Below, piece after piece: positions 1 through 12,970 of a stretch of 64,000 bases of DNA. The DNA comes from Cristatella mucedo (taxonomy: Eukaryota; Bryozoa; Phylactolaemata; Cristatellidae), in assembly GCA_009760855.2 (NCBI GenBank), contig WPIO01000166.1:472501-536500 (forward strand), in the 5' to 3' direction. The notes beneath the pieces were generated by a model. It made no database searches, was not told where the DNA came from, and saw nothing but the letters and a program-made list of their open reading frames with translations. The position numbers and the translations under genes were made by a program. Each line of letters starts with the position of its first letter. The first letter of the stretch is position 1.

Positions 1-616
1 GCCCGTTTCTTTGTCCGCCCGCGCCGTCGTGACGCGCGAGTCAGGCGATTCCAGCGCAATAAATAGCGCCTCTCCCCTACGCCACACCCACCGGCCGCCC
101 TCCGCGCGTTCCGCTCTGCTGCTCCTAACAACAACAGCCCTGATATAGGACGCGGTCGCCGCGGCCGCCCGTCGCGCCGAAGTTCGCTTCCGGTCGCCGC
201 GGCGGCGTCGGCGCCGGGTCTCATTCGGCGCCGCGGGGCTCGCCTCAATCGTTGGTCACCGCGGCCCTACTCCCGCCGCCGATCCGCGTTTGGAGCAGCG
301 CGCGCCATGCGTGCGCCGGCTGCGCTGCCGGCCGCGTAGACAGCAGCCGCCGCCCGCGAGCGCGACGCGCCGCCACCCGCACGCCGCCGCCGCCGCCGTT
401 TCGGGTCGTCGCGCGTCGTCGGGTTTGCCTCTCGGCCCCAACGGACGCCGCGCGGCGGCACCAAAGCAATGAGAGCGACACGCGCCGCCGCGGCGACCAC
501 GTTACAGCTACGCGCCCTACCGCGTCGTCGACGACGACGTCGCACCGCTGCGGCCGGTAGCGGACCGCTGCCGCGTCGGCCGCGGCGGCGGCGGCGGCGG
601 CGCGCTGGACATTCAA
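1..616. other. GC-rich, CpG-rich sequence upstream of the KLF exon
   Basis: No supported gene. The stretch is extremely CpG-rich with GCC/CGG runs, so every frame stays open by composition alone; the arginine- and alanine-rich translations look spurious. It could be a CpG island, 5' UTR or upstream coding sequence of the KLF gene that follows. A pyrimidine-rich start and AG dinucleotides occur, but I cannot choose a splice acceptor. Confidence 0.4.
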
Positions 617-2261
617 ATGAGCCCGGCGGACGATAACGGCGGCGGCGGCAGCTGGATAACCAACGGCCGCTATTGGTTGTCGTGCCCGGGCGGCCCGGGT
701 GATGCGGCGGCGGCGGCCACGGCGATGATCGACGGTCTGGACGGCGGCGGCGGCGGCGGCGAGAAGGGCCGCCGCCGGCTGCACGTGTGCGATCATCGCG
801 GCTGCGCTAAGGTCTACACGAAGAGCTCGCACCTGAAGGCGCACAAGCGCACGCACACCGGTGAGCCGCACCGCGCGGCGGCACTGTCCGGCGGCCGCCG
901 CCGCCCGGCGGACTTCGCACGAGGCGCTGGCCAAACTGTTGATCGCGAGGGTTGTTAGCACGCTTGCTCTAGCATGCTGGGATAGGCTTTTGCTGAGGCT
1001 CGATCTCGTGCGTATCGCTTGTAATACTTTTTAATGTAATACTTTTTGTTATTACATTAACTTTGTCCTGCCAGTTGTAAAGCATCCGGATAGAGATCAT
1101 TCAAGTTCCTCTTAAGGCGCTAATTATCAAACGACTCAAAATTTTTTTTTTTTTATGAAATGCGACATGGCATGCGACACAACTATCGCCACACCTGCTG
1201 GCTCCAAGTTAATCCGTTAATTAGTAAGACAAATTTGGGAAAAGTAATAATAAGAAGAATAATATATTTGATGTAGCACCCTCAGAGGACTCAGTCTCTT
1301 TCTAGGCGCTTTACAATTGCTGCAAAGGAAGCACGATCGAATGGCTAGCGTTAGCATGCTAAATAAGCGACAAGAATAGCATGGTTAGGGCTAGAAGGAA
1401 AGATCTTGGCCTTGGGCCGCTGACATACGCTGGAGAAAAGGATGAATGCCTGAATAGATTGAATATGAAATGACCTGAATAAATGACCTGAATAGATTGG
1501 CAGTGAGCGGCCGCTTTTTGGTCGTTTTCACAAGTTTCAGTTTTCAGTTTTTCGTATTCGCTTTTTGATTATTTGATTATTCGTGCATTTCGGTTCGCCT
1601 TTCATTCTATTCGATTTTCGTGCTGATTTTGTTTTCAACCAATTTTTCGGCCTCGACGCCGCTGAGCCGCCATTTACCGCGCTCGGGCCAGTTCAAATTC
1701 TGCGAAGCGAAGCCGACCAGCTGGCCCGAGCGCGAAAAGCAAACGTACATCCGGCTAAGGCCGGAGCCGGATGTACGTTGGCTTTTCGCGTACGATACCG
1801 ACGACGGCGGCGTCCGCGTCTCCATCGGTGCTCCGACGTATGGTGCTCGATCGATCGATCGATCGCCGGCCACAATCGACGGCCGAGGAGGCGTTCGCGG
1901 CGTTTCGTCGGCGCGAACTTTGAGCCCACTACCCCGCTCGCTCGCGTCGCCGCGGCGGCCAACTCTCGTCGCGCACCCACGCCGATGGCTTTCGCGATGG
2001 TGACGCCGCCGCCGCCGCGGCGACCTCTCTAGCCGCTGCGAGCGGTCTGCTTTTTCATTCTCGCTCTCTCTCTCTCGAACGCGCGCAGGTGAGAAGCCTT
2101 ACTCGTGCACGTGGATCGGCTGCGAGTGGCGTTTCGCCCGCTCCGACGAGCTGACGCGACACCTGCGCAAGCACACGGGCGACAAGCCTTTCAAGTGCGG
2201 CGCCTGCGACCGGTCCTTCTCGCGCTCCGACCACCTGTCGCTGCACATGAAGCGTCACTGA
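617..2261 (+). CDS. KLF: Kruppel-like factor (KLF6/7-like) C-terminal exons, two exons with one intron
   Basis: Sequence-specific nuclear transcription factor of the Sp/KLF class, which binds GC/CACCC boxes through three C2H2 fingers. The coding exons are 617-860 and 2089-2261. Exon 1 has a Gly/Ala-rich stretch, then finger 1 ([20 protein letters not shown]) and the first base of the linker glycine. The donor is CACACCG|GTGAGC and the acceptor GCGCGCAG|GTGAGAAG; joining restores the TGEKPY linker in frame. Exon 2 encodes finger 2 ([19 protein letters not shown]) and finger 3 ([17 protein letters not shown]), ending in MKRH-stop. Ending straight after finger 3 resembles KLF6/7 (fly luna). The ATG at 617 is only the first in the open stretch; known KLF6/7 proteins have a conserved N-terminus not seen here, so upstream exons may lie outside the window. 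The finger identity is near certain, the subgroup moderate. Confidence 0.9.
1266..1430 (-). mobile_element. CR1/L2-type LINE 3' tail fragment
   Basis: Reading the minus strand, this matches the 3' end of the family whose longest copy lies at 32651-36100. GTAGCACCCTCAGAGGACTC and TCTTTCTAGGCGCTTTACA here correspond to the tail hairpin at 32680-32730. It is strongly 5'-truncated and sits in the KLF intron, preceded by an AATAATAAG-type tail. Confidence 0.7.
1681..1790. repeat. Two adjacent perfect or near-perfect inverted repeats in the KLF intron
   Basis: GCTCGGGCCAG at 1681-1691 is the exact reverse complement of 1721-1731. Directly after it, about 26 bases at 1731-1756 pair with 1765-1790 with a single mismatch across an 8-base loop (arms contain AACGTACATCCGGCT). 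Two stem-loops in tandem in this intron suggest a fossil of a foldback element or a structured RNA segment. No gene was assigned. Confidence 0.8.
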
Positions 2262-4330
2262 CGAAGCATCGGCCCCGCGCCGCCCGCCGCCGCCTCGGCG
2301 GCGGCGGCGGCGGCGCGCCAGCGCATGCGCGGTGGGATTTTCTCAGCCCTCTCCGAGTACAGCGACGCCGGCGCACCCGAATCGCCTTCGCGGGCCGCCG
2401 CTGCTTCCGCCGCCACCGCCGCCACTGCCGCCGCCTGCGACCCAGACTGGTCTGAAGAATGCCGCACTGCGCGCCTTTGACAAAGGCTCGCGGCGGCCTG
2501 CCTGCGACCTCTGCCCTCTCTGCCGGACGGATGAGCGGCGGCGGCGCGGGAGCTCGTTCGCTCGCCTCGGCGGACGTCGACGAGCACCTGCGCTCCTCCG
2601 AGTTCCGGCGGACGTTGACTAGCGCGTGCACTCCGAGTTCCGGCACACTTCGACGAGCGCCAGCGCTCCTCCGAGTTCCGGCAGACGATGACGAACTAGC
2701 GCGTGCACGCCGAGCTCCGGCGCACGATGGCGAGCGCCTGCGCTCCTCCGAGTCCCGGCGGACGTCGACGAGCGCCTGCACTGCGTTACAAACCAAGTCT
2801 GACACAAGATGTTACAAGCGCCGTGTGCGGCTTCCACATCCGGTCAAATCTAGGCCGCGGAAACAGCGCTCGCAACAGCGCTAGTCTCTGCCGACGGGCG
2901 ACGACGAATGTCACGGGCGCGCGCGAACCTCGTATTGCGGCCGCCGACTTGTAGGTGCGGCCACCAATGCACGCACGCACGCACGTCGACCGTTGCCGGG
3001 GCGACGGAGAGCTTGCGCATAAACAGTCCATATCCACAATGTAGACAAGTCTATTTGACAGCAGCGTAGGATTGCAGGCACTGAGCAGCGGCCAGCGGCG
3101 TAACGCCATCGGCGCGGCGACCTCGAGCTCGAGTAATTTCAAACGCTTAGGCCAAGTCCGGAAACTAAACTGCCTGCCTGCCTGTGTCATGGCGTCGGCT
3201 TTCATGCGGCCTCTGCCATAGGCTATCTATGGCATTAGCGGTTCCTAGCCGCTACAATTTAGGAACCGCAGATAACTAGTATCAGTAATAATAACAATTG
3301 TTAATAATATTTTTATTAATAATAAATACACGAATATTAATGTACGGCAATGGTCAATTAATCGTTGCTATTAATGCTCTACTTATTATTATTGTTAGTA
3401 AGTTTCTTGATAATTAGTGCCAGTCATCTGGCCGATTTTGCAGTCGCCACGTCCGGGAGGGGAGGCGACAGCGTCTGGGGAGGGGGTGCCACGAGGGCTG
3501 CCCCCCCCCAGTCGCGGACGGGCCGGAAAACCAGAACGCCAAGCCAGCCTCGAGTTTAAAACATTAGCGTCGAGCGCCGCGGAATCGGCGAAAAGTGACG
3601 AAGTGAAAAGGCTTCCATCTCTCTTTTACTCCTCGCGAGTCGACGCTGAAAAAGAGTCGCGCCGGCCGCAGCGGACGGAGAGCCGCGATCTGGGGTTGCC
3701 GCGACTGGCGACTGGCGCCGGATGCTGGCCGACCGCAGCCGCAGCTGATCGCAGCCGCAGCCGATCGGCAGCCGCCGGAAAGACAAAGCGCGCGACCGCA
3801 GTCGCGGGGTGGCGCCGAATCTGACGCCGTCGGCGCCGCCGCCACCACTTTTTTGTCTCGTCTCGCCGCAGCGGCGGTCTAGAGTGTTAACGCCCACGTG
3901 ACCGAAGCGTACGCGCGACGCCGCTCTCGAGCAGAGCCGAACGCAGAGAAGAGGCGGCAGTGGACCGGCCGGTCGTCCGGCGGTCTGCCTCTACGGCGGC
4001 TGAGCGCAACGCGACCGACGCTGAATACGCAACTCGAGGCAAAAAGATGGCTTCGGGTAGGCGCGCGCGTCTGGGCACAGGTGGCCACTTCCTGTGGATC
4101 CTTCCGCCGAGTAGCGGGCCGACCCCTTCATTGACTTTCGTGCTGTCCAGGACGCGTGTATGCCGGAATGACTCCTGCTCGCTCTCAGCTGCGCGCCAGA
4201 CGGCCTTCGGAGGCGTGCTGCTCTTGACTTGAGGTCTAACGCATCGAGCATCCTATAGCGCGGTCCGATAGGAGAATGATGCAAAGCGCCGCGATCCTTT
4301 TGCGCTCGTATTTTGCAGTCACGCGAGCAC
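2262..4330. other. KLF 3' flank: tandem GC repeats, AT-rich patch and a second CpG-rich block; no gene
   Basis: After the KLF stop, 2262-2560 is GCC-rich and may be 3' UTR. Around 2572-2785 lies an imperfect tandem repeat, listed separately. 3230-3400 is AT-rich. From about 3430 to 4260 the sequence is again CpG-rich and could be a promoter island, but I found no convincing exon. All long frames here look compositional. Confidence 0.35.
2572..2785. repeat. Imperfect GC-rich tandem repeat
   Basis: Units built around CTGCGCTCCTCCGAGTTCCG followed by GCGGACG-TCGACGAGCGC recur four to five times with length variation (roughly 30-60 bases per unit). The variant units GAGTTCCGGCACACTTCGAC and GAGCTCCGGCGCACGATGGC show the divergence between copies. 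Confidence 0.75.
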
Positions 4331-4836
4331 AGGAACTAAAGGCGCGGATTCCAAAGGATTTGAGGTTCGCATGAAGTGCAGGTTATACGATTAGATTCCT
4401 AAAATCAGGCGATACGATGCTTGGCCTGGTAGAGGAGTAGATCTGATAGATAGGTAGGCTGAAGCCAAATAATGAAGGGACCTAAAAGTGAGTGACAAAA
4501 CCTCAAAGTCGATTCGCTGCATGACTTTGAGCAAGTGCAGGTCGTTGAGAAGTGGTGTGATGTGGCAACTGCGACACCAGCGACAGACAAGCGTAGCTGC
4601 AGAGTTTTGCACTATCTGTAAACGCCTGATTGCACTGGCCAGCAAGCGGTGAGTTTCAGAAGTCGAGACGGGATGTCACAAACCAGTTTATATGTAACAC
4701 CCAATTTTTCAATCCAAATTTTAGCAATGCTATGTAGCTGAAAGCAGGCAGACTTGACTGTGGAGCTGACGTGGTCGTCTAACGAAATTCACTTTGGATC
4801 ACGATACCTAGATTTCGTGCAGATTCAACATGAGAT

Positions 4837-5664
4837 ATGAGCCCGATGGCGGTAACCCGGGTTGCCGAATTTCCGCAAGTAGGATCGCAATTAATTATTT
4901 ATTTTGCGGATAGCTGCTCTATAAAATACAGCGTTTCGAAGTCGAAAACGCCGTTGACATGATGCAGAAGCAGCACCGTCAGAATCATGTCGAAGCAATC
5001 TGAAAAACTTTGTGTGAAAGAGCTCAATAAAAGGATGCACGCTATGGTTGGCTATAACGATGATACAAAAGATGTTAGCAGTGATGTTCGTAACAAGGCA
5101 ATGGAACTATGTGCAAGTTCTTGGAAACATTTCCCGGGAATTCCGTTGCCACCCGCTAGTCTGAAAATATGCAGGAGGTCCGGAATCGCGACGCCAATTC
5201 GCGCCTGGGTAGTATCGCTGATAGTGAGGACGAAGATCCTGACAATATTGGTGCGCCGTTGGCGGCGGCATCCGATATGGCGCAGACTCGTGGCAGAGCA
5301 TCAGCGCAGAAGGCTGCTCCGGCCGTGCAGATACGCTCCTGTGGGGCGCCCGAAGAAGGCATCAGCGGTTGTACCAAATCAGCCATCAATGTGAGCTATT
5401 TCTTGAAAAAATAAGGCTCAATTTTCGTGATCGAGCCCTGGATCCTTGCCCTGGATTAGGTCAGCCGCTGCGAACTTGCACAATAAAAACCATCGTTTCA
5501 TAGTCGCTCTTTCTGCTGACGAATATAACTCGAGGAGTCCGACATTTTCAGCCTATTTGCATATAATTTGGACCAATATTCAGGTAGTTATCGAAGTCCG
5601 CGTGCACCCGGGTTACCACACTAAGGTTACCATGATAACCCCGGTTACCGCCATCGGACTCATA
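4837..5664. mobile_element. Short DNA transposon (non-autonomous or decayed) nested in the LINE
   Basis: The left end GAGCCCGATGGCGGTAACC and the right end, read in reverse complement as GAGTCCGATGGCGGTAACC, form a terminal inverted repeat of about 25 bp. Outside them lie direct ATAT copies (4833-4836 and again at about 5663), consistent with a 4-bp target duplication; the uninterrupted LINE has a single GAGATATGCTGG at this point. One open frame of 135 codons (4987-5394) starts MSKQSEKLCVKELNKRMHAM; I do not recognise it. I could not assign a superfamily. Confidence 0.7.
4987..5394 (+). CDS. Unrecognised 135-codon ORF inside the nested DNA transposon
   Basis: The frame starts with an ordinary-composition segment rich in Lys, Glu and Cys (MSKQSEKLCVKEL, then DVSSDVRNKAMELCASSWKH) and becomes Arg-rich after about residue 60, where codon character changes; an overlapping frame (5169-5414) looks more natural there. 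This suggests a frameshifted remnant of a transposon-borne protein. I recognise no domain and do not assign a function. Confidence 0.35.
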   Translation: MSKQSEKLCVKELNKRMHAMVGYNDDTKDVSSDVRNKAMELCASSWKHFPGIPLPPASLKICRRSGIATPIRAWVVSLIVRTKILTILVRRWRRHPIWRRLVAEHQRRRLLRPCRYAPVGRPKKASAVVPNQPSM

Positions 5665-5995
5665 TGCTGACAGAGCCGATTTTGAGCGCTAGGCTTTCCA
5701 GATTCTCACTTGGTTTGCCCATAACTAGTAAGTTGGTTTTGTCATCATTTAATTTAAGAAAATTTGCTGCTATCCATATGCGGATGTCATCAATACATGC
5801 AGCATGGGAAGTGTGAGGATTCGACATGCAGAAGGGCTGGGAGGGATCAAAGCAATTCAACAACCGAGTGTCATCTGCATAGAAGTGAAAGCCTAGGTTG
5901 TGCCTGGCAATCACGTCGCCAAGAGGTAGAGTATAAACCGTGAAAAGAACCAGACCAACCACAGAGTCCTGTGGTACGCCGTACTTCAGCGGTTC

Positions 5996-7460
5996 GTATT
6001 TGTAATCAACTCATGATCGTAATCATGCGTAATCAGCATAATCTACCTTTAATTTATGTAAGAATTATACTTACATCATCATGACCTACTTATAATCTAT
6101 CTTTAATGTGTGTATTTACATACTTATGGTCCACTCATAATCTCTTCATTATTTACCTACAATGTATTTACAATATGCTCACATTCTTTGTTTGATCTAT
6201 TTATGATCTACTCATAATCTGCCTATTGCCTGGTTATAGTCTATTTATAATCTACTTATAATAAAATACATAAAATATACCTATAATCTTCATCATATCC
6301 TGCTACTAATCTATCTATATGTCTGTTGTTTATATAACTATGATCTATTCAATATCTTACTAATACTCATAATCTACTTCTAATCTCCTTACAATCAATT
6401 TCATAATCCACTTTTAATCTGCCTTTAATTTATTTTTAAACTCATTTTTAATTACTCAGAATTCATGTATTGCCTACTTATAATCTACCTATAACCTACT
6501 CTTGTCTAATTATAGTCTACTTAGTCTACCTCTAATCTTTTTTATAATTTACCAATAAGCTTCCTATAGCCAAGATTTAATCGTACCCATAAAGTACCTT
6601 CAATCTAAATAATCTACCTATCATCTACTGATGATCTAAGTATAATCCTACGTATAATCTACTCATAATATGCATACAATCCACCTATTGTATGTTTATT
6701 ATATACCTGTAATCTACGTAGAGTTGTACGTATAATCTACTCACAATAACCCTAAAGTCTACTTGTAAATATGCTTATAATCAATCTTTAATCTACATAT
6801 CTTATCGCGGGACGCTGACTTATCGTCTACCTAATAATAATCTCCTAATAATCTAGGTATATTCATGCTTATGATCTACTCATAGTCTACTCATTATCTC
6901 ATTATCATATATTCATTATTTACATATAATCTACTTATATTCTAACTATAATCCACGTCTAACTTAAGCTTATCGACATAATCTGCTGCTACTCATGGTA
7001 TACTAATAATCTGCATATAATTTATTTATTATTTAGACATAATATACTTATAATCAGCATAATATCCTACTAACAATCTACCTAATTACATAAATATATA
7101 TTTTATTCTACTAATCTTAACAATAGACTAATAATCTACTCACAAATTTAAACTAATCTATATTTAATCTGCATATAGGCTATTTATAATCTTCTTACAA
7201 TCTGGTCCAAGTCTACCTAAAATTTACTTAAAATCTAACCATAATCTTAAGATGATCTTACTAATAATTTACTTATAATTTGCAATTTATAATTCACCAA
7301 TAATCTATTTGCCATCTAGCTATAATCTTTTCATTCTCTAATCATAATCCACGTATAGGCTTTTAATCTAACTATAGTCTACTTACAATCTACATCTAGT
7401 CTACCTATAACCTAATTATTATCTACAAATCTTACTCATAAAAATTATCCTCAATGGACT
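5996..7460. repeat. 1.45 kb degenerate AT-rich short tandem repeat
   Basis: The words TAATCTACTTATAATCTACC, ATAATCTA and CTACTCATAATCT recur throughout at about 10-12 base spacing with heavy substitution and small indels. It abuts the end of the LINE fragment and stops at about 7460. No ORF of note. It looks like an expanded minisatellite that has decayed. Confidence 0.85.
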
Positions 7461-7754
7461 ATTTATTGTGGTAATGTGACTATGAGATTTTGCATACCAG
7501 TACAAACGCCTGGTGGCTGATCCTGAACTCAACTCTTTCGTCACAAACACTGTCCACCTGTGTCGCAGTTACTGTCATCATGCGTGACACCGATCGTTCT
7601 CTTTGGAGACTCGCAGAGCTACCAACCTCGTCCGGCCAGAAAGGCGATCGGAGGTTTTTTAGTAATTTTTCCTTTCTAGAGATATTTCTGTTGGCGCTGC
7701 CGATAAAAACAACTGCCAAGTGGTTTTCGCCTCTGACCACTACGTCTGAGCTCA

Positions 7755-7763
7755 ATGTGTGCA

Positions 7764-7809
<46 letters not shown>

Positions 7810-7838
7810 CGTGTGCGTGTGCGTTTGTGCGCGTGTGG
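7755..7838. repeat. (TG)n microsatellite
   Basis: An almost pure GT dinucleotide run with GTGCGT interruptions at its right end. Confidence 0.95.
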
Positions 7839-8144
7839 AAATATATCTGTTGGGCAAATTTATCACTTGGGCACGGTGGACAGTCATAGGTAGACATTTC
7901 GACTCGCTGGAAAAATGCGGATCAGTTAACGACAGGAATTTAGCTTACTTCTTAACGCAGCAAATGTTTTTTTTAAAAGCATCTCCGATGCACGCGAGTA
8001 TGCTGATAGTGGCAGAGCATGCTTCTCAAACCGTGGACTCTCGTACTAAAAATCAATGCTCAGTTAGAAGGTCGAGAGCAATAAATAATTCACAGCAGTG
8101 GAGAGCGTCTCATCAGCCTATTACTGCTACACATCATCATCTAA

Positions 8145-8330
8145 AAAAATTCTAGCTGATTCAAACGCCTCTTTTGTATGGCGTCAGAAAAGTCTCATCA
8201 CCGCTTGCAGCGGCAACAAAGGATCGCCCACCGCAGGATTCGAATCCCCGACCTCGCGACCGAGGTCATATAAAGCCACCGCCTTACCTAGCGTGCGCCG
8301 TAGCGGCTCAGTACAACAACTGACAACAAT
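8145..8330 (-). mobile_element. tRNA-derived SINE, family 2
   Basis: On the minus strand there is a tRNA-like head with a good internal B box (GGGATTCGAATCC) preceded by an A-box-like GCTAGGTAAGGCGGTGGC. The body (plus-strand words CACCGCTTGCAGCGGCAACA and AGCTGATTCAAACGCCTC) is shared with the copy at 20,105-20,275, so this is a dispersed family rather than a tRNA gene. It would not fold into a standard tRNA downstream of the B box. Confidence 0.7.
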
Positions 8331-9361
8331 TGACCAGCAATCAATACAATACCCCTTCGTTTTGCTCTAGGACCCAGGGATTAAAACATATCCAGTTCAG
8401 TATGATTTTGACTTAGGAATCGCAATTGATCTCTGGCACTGTCGTAGGCAACCGGATTTAGCATGTAAGCGTTGCAACAGTCGTTACACGGATACCTCCT
8501 TGCAATTGAAACATAGTAAAGGTAATTTTAATGCGAACTGTTTGATATTGTAAAGTGAAAGCTATTGGGAAAGATAAGCATAACGACTATGCTGCTCTAT
8601 TGATTGCATGCATTGATTGCATGCATCCTCTTGCTTTAGAAGGGATCCTTTTACTACCAGGTCAGCTTCTAGAAAAATGCCAACGATGTGCAGTTACGGG
8701 AGTCGCAAATGCTGCCCAGTGTTGACAATCACTGACGGCATGTTGAGCCTCTGGATTATTCATTAGCTCTTGATATGTGCACTCATGGCAAGGACGCGCG
8801 ACGTGACGTTCGGCTTCAACAGAAATATATCGTACTTTAGTTTCAGTCTAGTATCAAGACCGGACACCCATACTCTATCCAGACAGTGTGTCGCGTTGAA
8901 GTAGTTTGGTGCCCTTGGGGTGTCTATTGGTGCAATCGGCGCCGAACCCTCTCGAGCCCCCAACACAATATTGTATAGGTGAGTTTTTTTACCACGCATC
9001 GCTCTTCCTTTTTCAGGGAATGATTGCGGGCCTATCGATCAGCCTGTTAATGACTCTAAACCGACTGAAGCTTCTTTGGTCAAAGACCGGAAATTGTGCT
9101 ACCGGAAGTCAGAGAATTGGTCTATACACATCCAAAGAATGAATCCTTGGTCGTGTGGAAGTGTGTGTATACGTGTGGCGAACCAAAACTGAGTAGCTCG
9201 TCTAAAATTGAAATAAAATTAAAGCTGCACTGGGCTCGAGAATTTTCACGACTCTTCTATATAGTTTGGGCAATGATCAATCATGAACATTTGCTGAAGC
9301 TTCTAACAGTATTTTTGCGTTTATATTTGTATGAATAAATTTAACGATAATCAAAACCAAC

Positions 9362-10090
9362 TTACTAGTGCAAGGCGAACCAAGCGTGATTCAGATATTG
9401 GAAAGGTTAACGCTTACAAACGGCCCTGCAAGCATATGTCCTGTTGAATCTGCACGAAATCTAGGTGTCGTGTTCACAAGTGACCTTTCATTACATGACC
9501 ACATCCGCTCCACAGTCAAATCTGCCTACTTTCAGCTACATAAAATTGCTAGCATTCGGGTTTTTTTAGGCAGGGATACCACATCTCTGTTTAGTTGTCC
9601 ATGCATTTGTGACATCCCGTCTCGACTTCTGTAACTCACTGCTTGGTGGTTTTCCGGCCTGTGCAATCAGGTGCTTGCAGCTGGTGCAAAACTCGACATC
9701 TAGGCTTGTCTGTCGTGAGCGTCGCAGTTGCCACGTCACGCCACTTCTCAACGACCTGCACTGAAACCCAGCCAGTCAATGCATCGACTTCGAGGTTTTG
9801 TCGTTCACTTTCAGGTCCTTTCATTCTTTGGCTTCAGCCTACCTATCTATCAGATCTACTCTCTCACCTGGTTAAGCATCGTACCACCCGATTTTCGGAA
9901 TCTGATTGTTTACCTATACCTCCTACGAACCTCAAATTCGTTGGAGACCGTACCCTTAGTTCATATTCTCTCAAAGCCGGGAACTCACTTCCGACTGGTG
10001 TCACGACATCCTCTGAATTTACCACATTTATAAAGAAGCTAAAAACGCATCTTTATGCCACAGCATTTAGTTGGTCCATGTGATTTTTCC
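9362..10090 (+). mobile_element. 5'-truncated CR1/L2-type LINE fragment, plus strand
   Basis: It matches the C-terminal part of the LINE ORF2 and the start of the 3' region of the longest copy, including readings such as RNLGVVFTSDLSLHDHI and HVPLV-type remnants, then the end GCATTTAGTTGGTCCATGTG. Multiple frameshifts are present. The terminal tail hairpin is missing, so the copy is truncated at both ends. Confidence 0.8.
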
Positions 10091-11000
10091 CTTCGTTCTG
10101 TAAGATTTGTGGAAGCGAGTTTTTACAGTCTAGAGCGCGCAGAGCGCAAGCTTCTGTCGCCAAAGGTTTTTAAGCGGAGGAATGAAACAGCCGTAGCCGA
10201 GTGACTAAACTCTCTTTCATTTCAGCCACTTCGCTCTTCCAAAGCTTCGAGTTGCTACCCAGTACGCTATGTAGACTAAATATAAATCAAATATTATATT
10301 ATATATATATCAAATATTTATAGATACAATTTTGACTCCTGCCAGTCCTCCAAAGAGTCCTTGTTCAGCTACTGAACTGCGAAGACATTTAAATAGCTAA
10401 CTCGAAGACATTTAAATAGCTAACTAAGTTTTATCTGCGCAGCGGTGCACTTTACCGCCAAACTGCGCCTTCAGCCCTCCTCCTCCTCCTCCTCCGCGCG
10501 CTCCACGTCGAGGACACGACTGCTGCGCGGCATTGGCGCGGCTATCAGTCAGTGTCGGACGGTTTTTTTGTTGCACTTGCGATTCTCCTGCCGAACAGAA
10601 ACGAGACGCTGCCGACCAAAAAATATCCTCTAAATACTTCTCCATTCCAGCTAGCGCATGCTGGTAACTTGCCTCGCCTACCTCTGGCCGATGCGTCAGC
10701 TCAGGGTGGCGGAGAGGGGGCAGCTCGGACCGTTATCTTTATCTGTTACTATCATACCCTAAAATATAATAATAATTATTATATTATTATTTATGTAATT
10801 ATTATTTATATAATAATAATTATTATTATACTATTATTATATTATTTATCATAGCCTTTACTATCATACCCATAAGCTTTATCTTCCACAACATGAGGCC
10901 CAAACTCATGATCAGCAGCCTCCACTGGCACCGAGTCTCCCGTCGGTCGGGCCCGTCTTCCGTCCGTCCGCCCTGACTGCTTGTCGCCGTCAAATAACGT
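10091..11000. other. Non-genic: AT-rich low complexity and a short direct duplication
   Basis: A 22-base unit CGAAGACATTTAAATAGCTA-AC is repeated twice in tandem at about 10,379-10,424. From 10,757 to 10,860 the sequence is an (ATT/ATA)n low-complexity block. No coding region is supported. Confidence 0.45.
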
Positions 11001-12007
<1,007 letters not shown>

Positions 12008-12900
12008 ATGTCCGACCCCGAGTGAGTAGCCGATGCATGACTGACGGGCGGCGGAAGCGGCGGCGGCGGCGGCGGCGGCTTGGCGGGGGCCGGATGCGGG
12101 GCTTCAGAGGCGCTCGCTCGAGGAGCCGATTCGACGCCGCGGCGGCGGAGGAGAGCAGCGCGCGCGCTCGAGGTGGCGCGAGAGGGCGGGAGCTGCTGAA
12201 ATGGCCGCCTGGCGTCGACGGGTCGTCGTCTGGCGACGGAGTCCGGTAGGAGCACCCCGCTTGAGCGTACGATCGCGCCGCCATCTGTCGATCGACCGGA
12301 CCGCGAGATTTGACGCGGCTGGCGGCCCAGGCTGGCGACCTGGCGCGCCGGCGTGCGCTGGCGGGGATGTCGCAGCCGATTGGCGCGCGAACGTTACGTC
12401 GTCGAACCGAGGGTTGCAGTGCGTCAGTGCGTCTGTAACCTAAGGCGCGCTTTTTTTGCCGCAGGCGCGGAATGCCTCGAAAAGAGATTTCGCTCTAATA
12501 GAGCGCTTCGCGAATGTATTATTGCTACTGATATCCTTTGTTCAACCGCTATCGTGCGGGTATTTAAGCGCCAGCGCGTCCCTTGGTGGCGGATGAAGTT
12601 TAAGGTCAGGCTACGGGAAGTGATGAACAGCGCTTATCGAACGCTCGGTCGGTTGGTCCTTCAGCGCCCGATAAGCAAATGCAACAAACAGTGCAATAAA
12701 TAATGAGCAATGCAATAAGCAAACGCTAGGGGAGGGCAAACAATTCATTTTCTGCCACTCGACTTTTTTGCTCGAGTCCCCGGCGCTATACTACGGTAGT
12801 CTGATTGTGTTTATGTTATACTTACAATTTGCATTTCTCCCTCCCCTCTCTCTCTCTCTCTCCCTCTCTCTCTCTCCCTCTCTCTCTTTCCTCTATCTCA

Positions 12901-12970
<70 letters not shown>

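Larger units (their letters stand above)
4335..5995 (-). mobile_element. 5'-truncated LINE fragment split by a nested DNA transposon
   Basis: 4335-4836 and 5665-5995 are consecutive parts of one LINE copy on the minus strand, colinear with 33035-33525 and 33530-33870 of the longest copy. The protein-level trace includes a broken reverse transcriptase C-terminal half (minus-strand reading with [10 protein letters not shown] near 5890). An 0.83 kb element with inverted ends lies between the two halves. Several frame breaks mark it as dead. Confidence 0.8.
7461..9360. other. Non-coding stretch with TG microsatellite and one SINE; no gene seen
   Basis: Apart from the (TG)n tract and the tRNA-derived SINE listed separately, the stretch has only short scattered frames without recognisable domains. 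A direct duplication GATTGCATGCATTGATTGCATG occurs near 8605. I support no gene here. Confidence 0.4.

Noticed and set aside
245-961. 238-codon minus-strand ORF opposite the KLF exon
   Set aside because: It is antisense to a certain zinc-finger exon and consists of Ala/Arg runs.
8215-8300. tRNA genes at 8.2, 19.4, 20.2, 23.4, 53.5 and 57.4 kb
   Set aside because: A and B boxes are present but acceptor stems do not close and common bodies or tails follow; these are SINEs.
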